A stretch of DNA of 64,000 bases, from positions 558,001 through 622,000 of the forward strand of contig NZ_JADZGI010000001.1 of NCBI RefSeq assembly GCF_015865035.1, in the 5' to 3' direction. The notes beneath the pieces were generated by a model that had not been told where the DNA came from, did no database searches, and worked only from the letters and a program-made list of their open reading frames with translations. The translations under genes and the position numbers were made by a program. Origin of the DNA: Novosphingobium aureum. GTDB taxonomy: Bacteria; Pseudomonadota; Alphaproteobacteria; Sphingomonadales; Sphingomonadaceae. Below are positions 1 through 8,945 of this stretch, piece after piece (within the stretch, counting starts at the first letter, position 1; each line of letters begins with the position of its first letter).

Positions 1-1
1 G

Positions 2-361
2 CTCGAATATGGCCAGCGGCTTACCCGGCGCGAACGCAACGTCATGGCCGCGGGCGCTGACCGCTCGACCGGGGCTACGCTCTACCGCGATGCTCTTGCG
101 GGCGGGGCGCAGGCGCTTGGCGTTGCAGCGGGGCTGGCCTTGGGCCATGCCGCCGACATCGTCTCGCTCGACACCGCCCATCCCGCGCTGGTCGCGCGCC
201 GCGGCGACGCGCGGATCGACGCATTCGTCTTCGCAGGCGGGCGCGGCGCGATCGATTGCGTGTGGCGGCGCGGCGAAAAGGTGGTAGCGGGCGGCGTTCA
301 TCGCGACCGGGCACGGGTCCGGCAGCGCTTCGTCTCGACAATGGAAAGACTGCTCGCGTGA
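2..361 (+). CDS. hutF: Formimidoylglutamate deiminase, C-terminal part (left edge cuts the gene)
   Basis: The reading frame enters from the left edge and ends at TGA 359-361, giving the last 119 residues. The fragment looks like the C-terminal part of an amidohydrolase-family formimidoylglutamate deiminase: it has the LEYGQRL..RRERN stretch, the region around AAGLALGHAADIVSLD that is typical of amidohydrolase ends, and the final VWRRGEKVV. HutF removes ammonia from N-formimino-glutamate in the five-step histidine degradation pathway in the cytoplasm. The catalytic metal-binding residues lie upstream of the window and cannot be checked. The adjoining overlapping hutC supports the call. Confidence 0.8.
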   Translation, partial: LEYGQRLTRRERNVMAAGADRSTGATLYRDALAGGAQALGVAAGLALGHAADIVSLDTAHPALVARRGDARIDAFVFAGGRGAIDCVWRRGEKVVAGGVHRDRARVRQRFVSTMERLLA

Positions 362-1071
362 AACAGCCCCTGCACGAGCGCATCCGCTCCGACTTCGAGG
401 CGCGCATCCTTGCGGGCGAACTGGCCCCCGGAGAGCGGCTGCCCACCGAACAGGACCTCATCGTCGAATACGACTGCTCGCGCATGACCGTGAACAAGGC
501 GCTTTCGGCGCTGGCGGCAGCTGGTCTGATCGACCGGCGCAAGCGGGCCGGGACATTCGTCGCGCGGCCCCGCGTGCACTCGATGGTGCTCGACGTGCCC
601 GATCTCGCCGAGCAGGTGCGCGCACGCGGGCAGCGCTATGGCTATGTCCAGATCGCGCGTGCACTGCGCGCTGCCGATCCCGACGAGCCCGAGGAAGTGG
701 CGCTCGCGGGTGAGGGCGAGCTGGTCGAGGTATCCGGAGTGCACTGCGCCGACGAGGAGCCCTTCGCCTTCGAATATCGCCTCGTCAGCGCAGGGGCCGT
801 GCCCGCTTTCGCGCAGGCCGACTTCGCCAGCGATCCGCCCGGTACATGGCTGCTGCACCACGTTCCTTGGACCGAGGCGGAGAACCGCATCGGCGCGCTC
901 GGCGCGAGCCGCGAGGAAGCCGAGCACCTCCATGCAGCGGTCGGCACGCCTTGCCTGTGCGTCGAGCGCCGGACCTGGCGCGGGGGCGAGGGCATCACTT
1001 ACGTGCGGCAGGTGTTCCTTGGCGATGCCTACGATCTCGTCGCCCGCTTCGGTGCTGCCGCCCCGGCATAG
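358..1071 (+). CDS. hutC: Histidine utilization repressor, GntR/HutC family
   Basis: A 237-residue GntR-family repressor. The GTG start at 358 overlaps the hutF stop (GTGA), which indicates translational coupling; longer in-frame extensions would run back through hutF. The N-terminal winged helix covers about residues 5-70 (GELAPGERLPTEQDL, then the CSRMTVNKALSALAAAGLI recognition region). A UTRA ligand-binding domain fills about residues 85-235. In the family, HutC represses hut genes and is released by urocanate. The linkage to hutF distinguishes it from other GntR/UTRA regulators. It converges on the M14 peptidase gene. Confidence 0.9.
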   Translation: MKQPLHERIRSDFEARILAGELAPGERLPTEQDLIVEYDCSRMTVNKALSALAAAGLIDRRKRAGTFVARPRVHSMVLDVPDLAEQVRARGQRYGYVQIARALRAADPDEPEEVALAGEGELVEVSGVHCADEEPFAFEYRLVSAGAVPAFAQADFASDPPGTWLLHHVPWTEAENRIGALGASREEAEHLHAAVGTPCLCVERRTWRGGEGITYVRQVFLGDAYDLVARFGAAAPA

Positions 1072-1110
1072 GCTGCTGCCCTGGCATAGGCTGCCGGGGC
1101 GCGCCGCTGT

Positions 1111-3738
1111 TCACTTCGCGTAGAGCGCGTTGAAGAGCAGCTTGTAGGCACCGTGCGACTGCCCGCGCCACTGCGGGCGGAAGCCGTAGAGCACGACCTT
1201 GCCCTTGCCGTAGCTGACTTCCAGCGCGGCGATCTTGCCCTCGATGGCCTCGGGGTGGAGGATCACGCCACTTACCAGCGGGTTCTCGTCTTCGGGCCAG
1301 GTCGCCAGGACCTTGCCTTTGAAGCCGGGCATGGTTGCGAAGGCAGGGCCGCGCTCGAACATCACCACCGGCTCGGACGGCATGCCGCCTGCAATCGGGC
1401 TGTCGGCGGCAAGCTTGAGCCTGAGCAGTGCGCCCGAGCAGAAGAAGGTATCGCTCTTCGCGTCCTTGAGCACGTTGCTGACCGGCAGGTCGAACAGCTC
1501 GATCACCGCGTCGGCCGAATTGTTGAGCGCGACGAGCGTGCCGCCCTCCTTGACGAAGTCCCTGAGCTTGCGCGCCCCGGTCTCGCCGATTCCGCCTGCG
1601 TAGGGGGCGGGCAGCTGGCTCGGGCTCATGCCGTCCATGAGCATCGTGGTCGCGCCCTCGTACTTCGAGGTGAAATCGCGTGGCGGCGTGGTCTGGCCGG
1701 GACGGTCCTCGCCCGGCCCTGACATGTCGGGCAGGACGAGCGTGTCGATGCCCGACAGGCCGCCCTTGATGTCGGCGTTGTGCACGGTCCTGCTCGCAAA
1801 GCCGTATTGCTCGAACAGCCAGCGCGTCCAGCCCTCGTCGATGTTCGCGCTCCACGGCTGGTAGAGCGCGAGGCTGGCGGCCTTTACCGGCTCGCCCTGC
1901 GCGGCGTCGCTCGTCGCGCTGACAGAAACGGCATGTTTCGCGGCCAGTTCCTGCATGGCCGCAGGCGCGACGTTCGAAAGCGTGATCGCATCCGCGGTCC
2001 AGCGCGCACTGGCCCCGGCAGCCAGCGCCTCGTTGAGCAGGTGGTAGCTGTTGTTGACCTTGCGGCTCAACGTGAAGGTGCTGCCCGATCCGGTCACGCT
2101 GCCTGCGGGCGGTGTCGCCCGCTCTACCGGCGCGAGTGCGGATCGCACGCTTGCGGCAAGCGGCTCGTTCACACGCTCGACCTTGACGTTCATCTGCATG
2201 GGCAGCGTCCATCCGGTCACGTCGTAGGGCAGTTCGACCGGCTTGCCGGTGCCGTCGAGGATCGCGTCGGGGTAGGCTTGCTTCTCGAACAGCTCGCGCG
2301 CGAGGCCCGCGTAGGGCTGGTCCATCGGCACGACCCAGCTGCCCGCCGCATAGTCCTTGTCGCCGAGCCGCGTCGTGCTGCGGGTCTCAAACACGGTCAG
2401 GCCATGGCGAACCATCAGCTGGGCAAGCGCGGCGGCTTCGGGCATGTCGGCTTGGCCTGCGGGAATGACGTAGGCGCCCGGTCCCTCGCCCGCAGCCTCG
2501 GCGATCATGTCGCGCCCGGCCTGGTAGCGGTTGTAGTTGAGCGTCGTGCGGTACTTGCTCGCGGTCTCGAGCACTGACATCGAGGCGGTCATCATCGTGT
2601 CGATGGTATCCGACAGATGCCATTCGCCGCCGCGCCAGGGGTGCGGATACTGCACCAGGGCCTTGAGGTCGCGGTATTGCTCGGGGAAGTCGGAGACCTT
2701 GTAGGTCTTTGGCGTCGCGCTGTCGTGGGCGGTCTCGGTGAAGAAGGAGATCGTGTTGCGGAAGACGTGGATGTAGTCGAGGAAGCCCGGATACCAGTTG
2801 TCGAAGTTCGCCTCGGCAATCGCGCCGGGCCTGCCTTCGGTCTCCATGCGCGCCATGATGTTGGTGCCCACCGCATTGGTCCAGATGCGCATGTAGGGGC
2901 TGATGTTCGACGAGATCGGATCGGCAAAGGGCGGCACCCAGATGCGCGTCGGGAAGGGCGCGCTCTGGTGCTGCGAATACCAGATCACCGGCGAATAGGT
3001 CTGTTCCTCGGCATTGACCACCTGGCTCTCGCGCATGTTGAGCATGTAGCCGTCGCGATTGTTGTCGTGTCCGACGTACTCTTGGTAGAGCCAGGGCGTG
3101 TGGCTGGTCTCCCAACGCGTGCCGCGCTGCTTGCGGTACCAGTCGACGACCATGTTCTGTCCGTCGGGATTGAGCGTGGGCCACAGCACCAGCACCACGT
3201 TGTCGAGGATCGCATCGACCTCGGGATCGTGCTTGGCCGAGAGCAGGCGATAGGCGAGCGCGAGCGGAAGCTGGTGGTCGGCGACTTCGCTCGCGTGCAT
3301 GCCCCCGTCGATGTGGACGATCGCGGGCAGCCTTGCGGCAAGCGCCTTGGCCGAGGCATCGTCGAGCCCCTTCACCTCGCCGAGCTGGCGTGCCTGCGCG
3401 CGGATGGCATCGTAGCGCGCGAGGTTTGCGGGGCTCGATATCACCGCGTAGACGAAGCTGCGGCCTTGCGTGGTCTTGCCCTCGACATGCACCAGTTTCA
3501 TGCGGTCCGAGGCCTTTGCCAGCGCCTCGAAATAGCGCACTGCGTCCTCGTAGTCGGCAAGGTAGTAATCCTCGCCGACATCGTGGCCGAGCACGGAGCG
3601 CGGGGTCGGAACGCTTGCCAGTACGCCGGGACGGGCGGTGGAGATGGTGGCCGGAACCTGCGCCGCGGCGGGCAGGGTGAGGCCCAGCGCCGTTGCCGAA
3701 AGAAGCATGGCGCCAAAGGCTGGCAGCGGGGATGTCAT
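1111..3738 (-). CDS. M14-family zinc carboxypeptidase, exported
   Basis: An 875-residue secreted metallopeptidase. The start at 3738 (MTSPLPAF) gives a clean signal peptide (about residues 1-27, ending LPAAAQ); an upstream in-frame ATG would place 22 unrelated residues before it. The N-terminal third is an M14 domain: the zinc-binding HxxE is HASE at residues 148-151, followed by the LNPDGQN block typical of M14. The C-terminal half (about residues 550-875) resembles a glutamine-amidotransferase-like flavodoxin fold, as in other long sphingomonad M14 proteins. Probable role: periplasmic or outer-face peptide trimming. It is monocistronic and convergent with hutC. Confidence 0.82.
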   Translation of the reverse strand: MTSPLPAFGAMLLSATALGLTLPAAAQVPATISTARPGVLASVPTPRSVLGHDVGEDYYLADYEDAVRYFEALAKASDRMKLVHVEGKTTQGRSFVYAVISSPANLARYDAIRAQARQLGEVKGLDDASAKALAARLPAIVHIDGGMHASEVADHQLPLALAYRLLSAKHDPEVDAILDNVVLVLWPTLNPDGQNMVVDWYRKQRGTRWETSHTPWLYQEYVGHDNNRDGYMLNMRESQVVNAEEQTYSPVIWYSQHQSAPFPTRIWVPPFADPISSNISPYMRIWTNAVGTNIMARMETEGRPGAIAEANFDNWYPGFLDYIHVFRNTISFFTETAHDSATPKTYKVSDFPEQYRDLKALVQYPHPWRGGEWHLSDTIDTMMTASMSVLETASKYRTTLNYNRYQAGRDMIAEAAGEGPGAYVIPAGQADMPEAAALAQLMVRHGLTVFETRSTTRLGDKDYAAGSWVVPMDQPYAGLARELFEKQAYPDAILDGTGKPVELPYDVTGWTLPMQMNVKVERVNEPLAASVRSALAPVERATPPAGSVTGSGSTFTLSRKVNNSYHLLNEALAAGASARWTADAITLSNVAPAAMQELAAKHAVSVSATSDAAQGEPVKAASLALYQPWSANIDEGWTRWLFEQYGFASRTVHNADIKGGLSGIDTLVLPDMSGPGEDRPGQTTPPRDFTSKYEGATTMLMDGMSPSQLPAPYAGGIGETGARKLRDFVKEGGTLVALNNSADAVIELFDLPVSNVLKDAKSDTFFCSGALLRLKLAADSPIAGGMPSEPVVMFERGPAFATMPGFKGKVLATWPEDENPLVSGVILHPEAIEGKIAALEVSYGKGKVVLYGFRPQWRGQSHGAYKLLFNALYAK

Positions 3739-3838
3739 CGCGTATGTCTCCGGGAAGGCTGGGGCCGTGACGCAAGCCTTGCGGGCTTGCGTCACGCGAT
3801 GCAATTGCCCCGAAGAAATTTTGTCGTTCGAGAGCCGC

Positions 3839-4741
3839 TTAGCCTGCCGCGCGCACGCGCGCTACGTGTTCGACGGGGGCCAGCTTGTCTTGCGCAGAGC
3901 GTTCGTCGCGTGCCCGGCGCTCGAGCAGGTCGCGCACGATGGCGTAGCTTCGGTCGTTACCGACGTCGATCGCCTGGCTGCCGTCGGCAGTGACGATGGC
4001 CCTGATGCGCATGGCAAAGCGCCGCGAAGCCCGGTCCAGCGCGGAGGAAAGCGGTTCGAGGCCGAACAGGCTCAGCAATAGTCCGATCATGCCGAGCGCC
4101 TTCAGCATGCGCAGGCCGACATGGCGTCCGGCCCGGCGGCCGCGGAACACGCTGACCGGGCTCAGGTACTGCGGTCCAGCTACGCCATAGAGATCGCATG
4201 GGGCAAACTGGCCCTCGCGCAGTCTGAGGAAATGGCGCTGGCGGCCTGCGTCGATGGCTTCCACCGCTTCGCGCGGGGCAAGGGCGAAGGCGACATCGGC
4301 TTGTGCGTCGAGGGTATCGAGCATCGCGTCGATCGTCGCTCTGTCGAGCAGGGCGTGGTCGGCGGTGGTGATCAGGAGCGGGCCGTCCCAACCCTGCGCT
4401 GCAAGTTCGACGCTCGCGGCGAGGTCGGTCTGGGCCTCGACCAGTGCGACGGCGCCGCGACCGGGAAGCTGGGTCAGCACGTCCCAAGCTGGGTCGAAGG
4501 CCTCGCGCTCGATGCACACCGACAGGCTCTCGATGCGCGGATGCTGTGCGCCTGTGTGCAGCACGTGCGCGATCAGGGGGCGGTCACCGAGCGGGATGAG
4601 GCAGCGGTGGCTGACGGCAAAGCGCTGCGAAAGCGTGTCGCGTGTTCCCTCGTGCTGTCCGGCGAGCACGATCAGGCGGACACCTGCGCGAGCGGCGTCG
4701 GCAGAAGCGTTGCGCAATGCGGGAGAGGCCTTCGCGGTCAT
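3839..4741 (-). CDS. Nucleotidyltransferase-family (MobA-like NTP transferase) protein
   Basis: A 300-residue protein with an N-terminal NTP-transferase-like Rossmann fold. A LIVLAGQ.EGTRDTL segment at about residues 22-36 sits where the GxGxR loop of the family is found, followed by IPLGDRPLIAHVL and the metal-binding-like TTADHALL. The C-terminal 100 residues have a hydrophobic stretch (around ALGMIGLLLSLFGL) that could touch the membrane. Its acceptor substrate cannot be read from the sequence. It lies 87 bp upstream of the stop of the MJ0042-type gene on the same strand, so the two may be co-transcribed. Confidence 0.65.
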   Translation of the reverse strand: MTAKASPALRNASADAARAGVRLIVLAGQHEGTRDTLSQRFAVSHRCLIPLGDRPLIAHVLHTGAQHPRIESLSVCIEREAFDPAWDVLTQLPGRGAVALVEAQTDLAASVELAAQGWDGPLLITTADHALLDRATIDAMLDTLDAQADVAFALAPREAVEAIDAGRQRHFLRLREGQFAPCDLYGVAGPQYLSPVSVFRGRRAGRHVGLRMLKALGMIGLLLSLFGLEPLSSALDRASRRFAMRIRAIVTADGSQAIDVGNDRSYAIVRDLLERRARDERSAQDKLAPVEHVARVRAAG

Positions 4742-4828
4742 CGTCCGGCGGCCTATGGCGCGGTTTTGTGACAGCGCGGTGAATTCGCCGGCGGTGACGT
4801 ATCGCCGTCATCGTCCGGCTGGTGGGGG

Positions 4829-5815
4829 TCAGCCCGGTTTCCAGCCGATTTCGGCGCTGGCGGCGGCCTTTGGGATGTCGGTCAGCGCCTCGTTGACGGT
4901 CAGCGCCTCACCCGGGCCCAGCTTGGGGCGGGCAGGGACGATTTCCTTCTCGTAGACGATGCGGTCGCGCTCGTCGCGCAGCACCACCAGCAGCGAGGGA
5001 ACCTCGCGCGACTGGCTGCCGATGTTGGTGATCGTGCCGCTTACGGAAAAGAACTCGCTGCCATCGGGGAGCGGCTTGCGGTCCTGGCGCTTGCGCGGGA
5101 AGTCGAGCTGCAGGTCGCCGGTGCCGGCGCGGTAGCTGTCGTGCGCGATCGGCACCCAGTCGGGCAGCCCGCCCCATGCGATCGCTCCGGTGACGCCGAG
5201 CGTGACCACCGCGAAGATACCGGCCGCATAAGTGCCGATCTTGGTCCAGTTGCGGCGCGGCCGGAACGGCGGCGAGAAGTCGAAGCTCGAGGGGCGTTCA
5301 TCGGCGTAGTGGACCGTGCCCTCGGTGTCGTCGTAGACCGCAACGGGCGTCTTGCGGATCGATGCGCGACGGCCCCCGGCAGGGCTTTCCGACCGGCTCG
5401 GCGAGCGGGTGGGCATCGGCGGCGGGGCAGCGCCTTCGTCGAAGCCGCCGCTGTAGCTGCCGTTCCCGGACGAAGCATCGGCGCCGACACTCTCCCGGCC
5501 GGGAGCCTGGGCAGCCGTCCCGGCGGGGGTATTATCGCGGCCCGGAGCCACGGGTTCGGCGCTGTCGGGCTGGCTGGCGCCATGCGCTTCCTGCGCGGCG
5601 TGCGGCGTGCTCTGGCGCTGCTGCGGCGGTGGAGCGGGCGCGGCCGCTGCGGGCGGTGGCACGGCCTCTGCTTCGGCGGCGAGGATCTCGGGCGACGGTC
5701 CGTCCTGGTGCCAGTTGTGCGAGCACTTGGCGCAGCGCACGCGCCGTCCGTCCACGCCAATGGCACTTGCCGGAACGGCATAGCGCGTGGAGCAGGCTGG
5801 ACAGGCGATGATCAT
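4829..5815 (-). CDS. MJ0042-type zinc-finger / DUF3426 membrane protein
   Basis: A 328-residue protein. The start at 5815 (MIIACPAC) places the zinc finger at the N-terminus as usual; a 13-residue longer form is less likely. Cysteines C5, C8, C28 and C31 form the two CxxC knuckles of the MJ0042 finger. A long Ala/Pro/Gln-rich low-complexity linker follows (about 40-190), then one transmembrane helix (around YAAGIFAVVTLGVTGAIAW), then a C-terminal DUF3426 domain ending near GWKPG. Such proteins are common in alphaproteobacteria, often next to ftsEX as here (the divergent ftsE starts 153 bp away). The function is unknown. Confidence 0.82.
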   Translation of the reverse strand: MIIACPACSTRYAVPASAIGVDGRRVRCAKCSHNWHQDGPSPEILAAEAEAVPPPAAAAPAPPPQQRQSTPHAAQEAHGASQPDSAEPVAPGRDNTPAGTAAQAPGRESVGADASSGNGSYSGGFDEGAAPPPMPTRSPSRSESPAGGRRASIRKTPVAVYDDTEGTVHYADERPSSFDFSPPFRPRRNWTKIGTYAAGIFAVVTLGVTGAIAWGGLPDWVPIAHDSYRAGTGDLQLDFPRKRQDRKPLPDGSEFFSVSGTITNIGSQSREVPSLLVVLRDERDRIVYEKEIVPARPKLGPGEALTVNEALTDIPKAAASAEIGWKPG

Positions 5816-5968
5816 GATTCCTACTCCTAAACACGAGAGGCCCATCTGCGACAAGCGCTGCGGCTGTGGGTTCGCGCCCTATCGCTCTTTTTTCCACATC
5901 GATTGCTCGCTATAGCCCTGTCGGTCGCCCTTTACCGGCTCCGTATACGACAGGCTAACGGTTCGAGA

Positions 5969-6682
5969 ATGTCCGCCGAGGGCGAAATCATCCACTTCGA
6001 CAACGTGGGGCTTCGATACGGCACCGACCGCGAGGTGCTAAGCGATCTCACCTTCACGCTGTTCGCGGGGCGCTTCTACTTCCTCACCGGGGCCAGCGGT
6101 GCGGGCAAGACCTCGCTGCTCAAGCTGCTTTACCTCGCCCAGCGCCCCTCGCGCGGAGCGATCCGCATGTTCGGCAAGGACGCGATCACGATGCCGCGCC
6201 GCCACCTGCCCGACCTGCGCCGCCGCGTCGGGGTGGTGTTCCAGGACTTCCGGCTGGTGCCGCACCTCTCCGCCTTCGACAACGTCGCGCTGCCCCTGCG
6301 CGTGGCGGGCCATGCCGAGAAGGACATCGCCGGGCCGGTGCGTGACATCCTGCAATGGGTCGGCCTGTCCGAGCGCATCGATGCCGTGCCCGCAACGCTT
6401 TCGGGCGGCGAGCAGCAGCGTATCGCCATCGCCCGTGCGGTGATCGGGCGCCCGGCCATGCTCGTCGCCGACGAGCCGACCGGCAACGTCGATCCCGACA
6501 TGGCACACAAGCTCATGCGCCTGTTCGAGATGCTCAACCGGCAAGGCACCACCGTGGTCGTCGCGACCCACGACCTCGACCTCCTGCGCAAGGTGCCCGA
6601 GAGCCTGATCATGCGCCTCGACCGCGGACGCCTCGCCGATCCCACGGGGGCGCTGCGCTATCCGCCGCGGAAGATCTCGTGA
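5969..6682 (+). CDS. ftsE: Cell-division ATP-binding protein FtsE
   Basis: A 237-residue ABC ATPase. The start at ATG 5969 gives a normal FtsE length; the earlier in-frame ATG at 5903 adds 22 residues unlike the family. Walker A is GASGAGKT (41-48), the signature is LSGGEQ (144-149), and Walker B is MLVADEP (164-170), with the TGNVD D-loop and ATHD switch histidine after it. FtsE with FtsX forms an inner-membrane complex that couples division to activation of periplasmic peptidoglycan hydrolases. The stop overlaps the ftsX start by 3 bp. Confidence 0.93.
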   Translation: MSAEGEIIHFDNVGLRYGTDREVLSDLTFTLFAGRFYFLTGASGAGKTSLLKLLYLAQRPSRGAIRMFGKDAITMPRRHLPDLRRRVGVVFQDFRLVPHLSAFDNVALPLRVAGHAEKDIAGPVRDILQWVGLSERIDAVPATLSGGEQQRIAIARAVIGRPAMLVADEPTGNVDPDMAHKLMRLFEMLNRQGTTVVVATHDLDLLRKVPESLIMRLDRGRLADPTGALRYPPRKIS

Positions 6683-7617
6683 GCGGCGAGCGGCGGCTGC
6701 GCACCTCGATGCTGCACGGCATGCGCCGGTTCGGCGGAGGCGGTGCCGAGCTGATACCGCAAGGGCGCATGTCGGGGCCGATGCCCTGGGTCATCGCGAT
6801 CATGGTCGCACTCACCGCAATCGCACTCGCCGCGGGCCTCGCGCTCGGCAATGCGGTCAGCGCGGCGCGCACCGAGATCGAGGGCGGGCTCACCATCCAG
6901 GTGCTCGAGCCGCGCATCGAGCTGCGCCAGAAGGAGGCCGCGCGCGTGGTCGAGGCCGTGCAGCGTCTCGAGGGCGTCGAGGCCGTGAGGCTGGTGCCGC
7001 AGGAAGAACTCGACGCGCTGATCGAACCCTGGCTCGGCACCGACGTTACGCAGAGCGCAGATGCCGAGATTCCGGTGCCCGCGCTCATCGACGTACGGCT
7101 CGACCGTCCGGTCGACGACGCGCGGCTTTCCGCGATCCGCAAGGCGATCCGCAAGGTCGCGCCCTCGGCGCGCGCGGATGCTCAGTCGAGCTGGCTCAAG
7201 CCCGTGTTCGATGCGATGCGCTCGCTCCAGATCGTGGCGATCGCGCTCGTCGCGCTGCTCGCGCTGGCGCTTGCCTCGGCGGTGCTGCTCGCCGCCCGCT
7301 CGGCGCTCGGCGCAAACCGCGACGTGATCGAGATCGTGCACCTGCTGGGCGGTACCGACCGGCAGGTCGCGCGCGTGTTCCAGCGCTCGATCGGCTATGA
7401 TGCCGCAGGCGGCGGATCGGTCGGGCTCGCGCTCGCGCTGCTTGCGATCCTGCTGCTCGGCCGCCGCTTCGAAGGTCTGGGTGCCGGGCTCGTCAATAAT
7501 GGCGCGCTGGTGTGGAGCGACTGGCTGATCCTTGCGCTCGTACCCTTTCTCGCGACGCTGCTGGCGATGGTCACCGCGCGCCTGACGGTGCTGCATGCCT
7601 TGCGCAAGATGCTCTAG
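6679..7617 (+). CDS. ftsX: Cell-division permease-like protein FtsX
   Basis: A 312-residue membrane protein starting at GTG 6679 inside the ftsE stop region. It has the FtsX plan: a cytoplasmic N-terminus, TM1 (around WVIAIMVALTAIALAAGLALG), a periplasmic loop of about 150 residues, then three helices, including IVAIALVALLALALASAVLL and the last around WLILALVPFLATLLAMV. It partners FtsE, recruiting amidase activators or hydrolases at the septum. Its place directly after ftsE with overlapping codons makes the assignment firm despite weak sequence conservation in this family. Confidence 0.9.
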   Translation: MSGERRLRTSMLHGMRRFGGGGAELIPQGRMSGPMPWVIAIMVALTAIALAAGLALGNAVSAARTEIEGGLTIQVLEPRIELRQKEAARVVEAVQRLEGVEAVRLVPQEELDALIEPWLGTDVTQSADAEIPVPALIDVRLDRPVDDARLSAIRKAIRKVAPSARADAQSSWLKPVFDAMRSLQIVAIALVALLALALASAVLLAARSALGANRDVIEIVHLLGGTDRQVARVFQRSIGYDAAGGGSVGLALALLAILLLGRRFEGLGAGLVNNGALVWSDWLILALVPFLATLLAMVTARLTVLHALRKML

Positions 7618-7674
7618 CCTCGCTGGCCGCTTGCCGTCATAAGCAGGCCATCCGCTCATCCAGACACGAAGATC

Positions 7675-8220
7675 ATGTTCCGTCGCACCGCCGCCTTCAT
7701 CCTGCTGATCTGGTTCTTCGGCTTCGTCTGGTTCGCCGTGACCCTGCCGGGTCCGCTGACCGACGGGCGACGCAGCGACGCGATCATCGCGCTGACCGGC
7801 AGCCAGGGACGGATCGAGCACGGGCTCGAGGTCCTGCGCCGGGGCAAGGCCAAGCGCCTGTTTGTCTCGGGCGTCGATCCCGAAGTGCGCCCCGAGGAGT
7901 TCGCCGCGCAGTTCGGGGTCTCGCAGCGGCTCATGGACTGCTGCGTCGAACTCGGCTTCGAGGCCTATGACACGCGCAGCAACGCGATCGAGGCGGCCAA
8001 CTGGGTGCGCGAGCACAAGGCGCGTTCAGTGCGCCTTGTCACCGCCGACTGGCACATGCGCCGCGCCGAGCTGGAACTCGAACGTGAACTGCCCGAGGAC
8101 GTGCGGCTCGAACGCGACGCGGTACCCTCGCGCCCCAGCCTCGGCGCGCTGTTCCTCGAATATCACAAGTTGCTCTGGCGGCTTTCGACCCGCCTCTATG
8201 ACAGGTTCCACAAGTCGTGA
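7675..8220 (+). CDS. YdcF/ElyC-like DUF218 protein
   Basis: A 181-residue protein with one N-terminal membrane anchor (about residues 5-25, FILLIWFFGFVWFAV) and a DUF218 domain. Family features seen: AIIALTGSQGRIEHGLEVL near the start of the domain, RLFVSGVD, the TRSNAIEAA segment with its conserved T-x-x-N-A, and VTADWHMRRA. E. coli relatives (ElyC, SanA, YdcF) act in envelope integrity or lipid-carrier metabolism; the exact reaction here is unknown. It follows ftsX after 57 bp and overlaps the next gene by 4 bp, so it belongs to an ftsEX-DUF218-plsC operon. Confidence 0.82.
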   Translation: MFRRTAAFILLIWFFGFVWFAVTLPGPLTDGRRSDAIIALTGSQGRIEHGLEVLRRGKAKRLFVSGVDPEVRPEEFAAQFGVSQRLMDCCVELGFEAYDTRSNAIEAANWVREHKARSVRLVTADWHMRRAELELERELPEDVRLERDAVPSRPSLGALFLEYHKLLWRLSTRLYDRFHKS

Positions 8221-8930
8221 CCGATCCCGCTCTCGCTCCTACCCGGCCGATCGACGTTGTGCGCTCGCTGCTGTTCTACTTCGTGTTCTATCTGGGCACG
8301 ATCCCCTATGTGCTGGCGACCGTGCCCTGCGTCGTCATCAGCCCCGAGGCGTTTCGCATCGTCGTGCGGGCCTGGAGCCGGTTCCACCGCGACTGCTGTC
8401 GCTGGATCCTTGGCATCAAGGTCGCGGTCGAGGGCGAATTTCCCGAGGAAGGTCTGATCATCGCGATGCGCCACGAAAGCTTCTTCGAGGCGATCGACAT
8501 GGGGGCGCAGATGCACTGGCCCGCGCCTTTTCCCAAGGCCGAACTGGGCGACATCCCCGGCTGGGGCTGGGCGCTCAAGCGCTATGGCGCGGTCATGGTC
8601 GATCGCGAGGGCGGGGCGAAGTCGCTGCGTCGGATGATCGCCGTCTCGCGCGAGCGCGTGGCCGAGGGCAGGCCACTCGTGATCTTCCCCGAAGGTACCC
8701 GCGTGCCGGTCGGCAAGCGCGAGCCGCTGCGTGCCGGCTTTGCCGGGACCTACAAGCTGCTCGGCCTGCCGGTCGTGCCGGTCGCGGTCGACAGCGGGCG
8801 GCTCTACCACCGCCGCTGGAAGAAGCCGGGGGTGATCACCTACCGCGTGGGCGAGCGCATCGAGGCGGGACTGCCACGCCCCGAGGTCGAGGCGCGCGTG
8901 ACCGAGGCGATCAGCCCGCCCCGGACCTGA
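8217..8930 (+). CDS. plsC: 1-acyl-sn-glycerol-3-phosphate acyltransferase (PlsC family)
   Basis: A 237-residue acyltransferase starting at GTG 8217, overlapping the previous stop as GTGA. It has an N-terminal hydrophobic region (LLFYFVFYLGTIPYVL), the catalytic block RHESFFEAID, and the second block FPEGTRVPVG at about residues 157-166. The first motif is H-x4-E rather than the textbook H-x4-D, a variant also found in alphaproteobacterial members. It would transfer an acyl chain to lysophosphatidate at the cytoplasmic membrane. A second PlsC-family acyltransferase role (ornithine lipid or similar) cannot be excluded. Confidence 0.85.
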   Translation: MTDPALAPTRPIDVVRSLLFYFVFYLGTIPYVLATVPCVVISPEAFRIVVRAWSRFHRDCCRWILGIKVAVEGEFPEEGLIIAMRHESFFEAIDMGAQMHWPAPFPKAELGDIPGWGWALKRYGAVMVDREGGAKSLRRMIAVSRERVAEGRPLVIFPEGTRVPVGKREPLRAGFAGTYKLLGLPVVPVAVDSGRLYHRRWKKPGVITYRVGERIEAGLPRPEVEARVTEAISPPRT

Positions 8931-8945
8931 CCCGAGGCGCGCGGA

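Noticed and set aside
4737..4819. A 13-bp direct repeat (GTCATCGTCCGGC) 70 bp apart
   Set aside because: Only two copies in GC-rich sequence and no associated mobile element; most likely chance or a minor local duplication.
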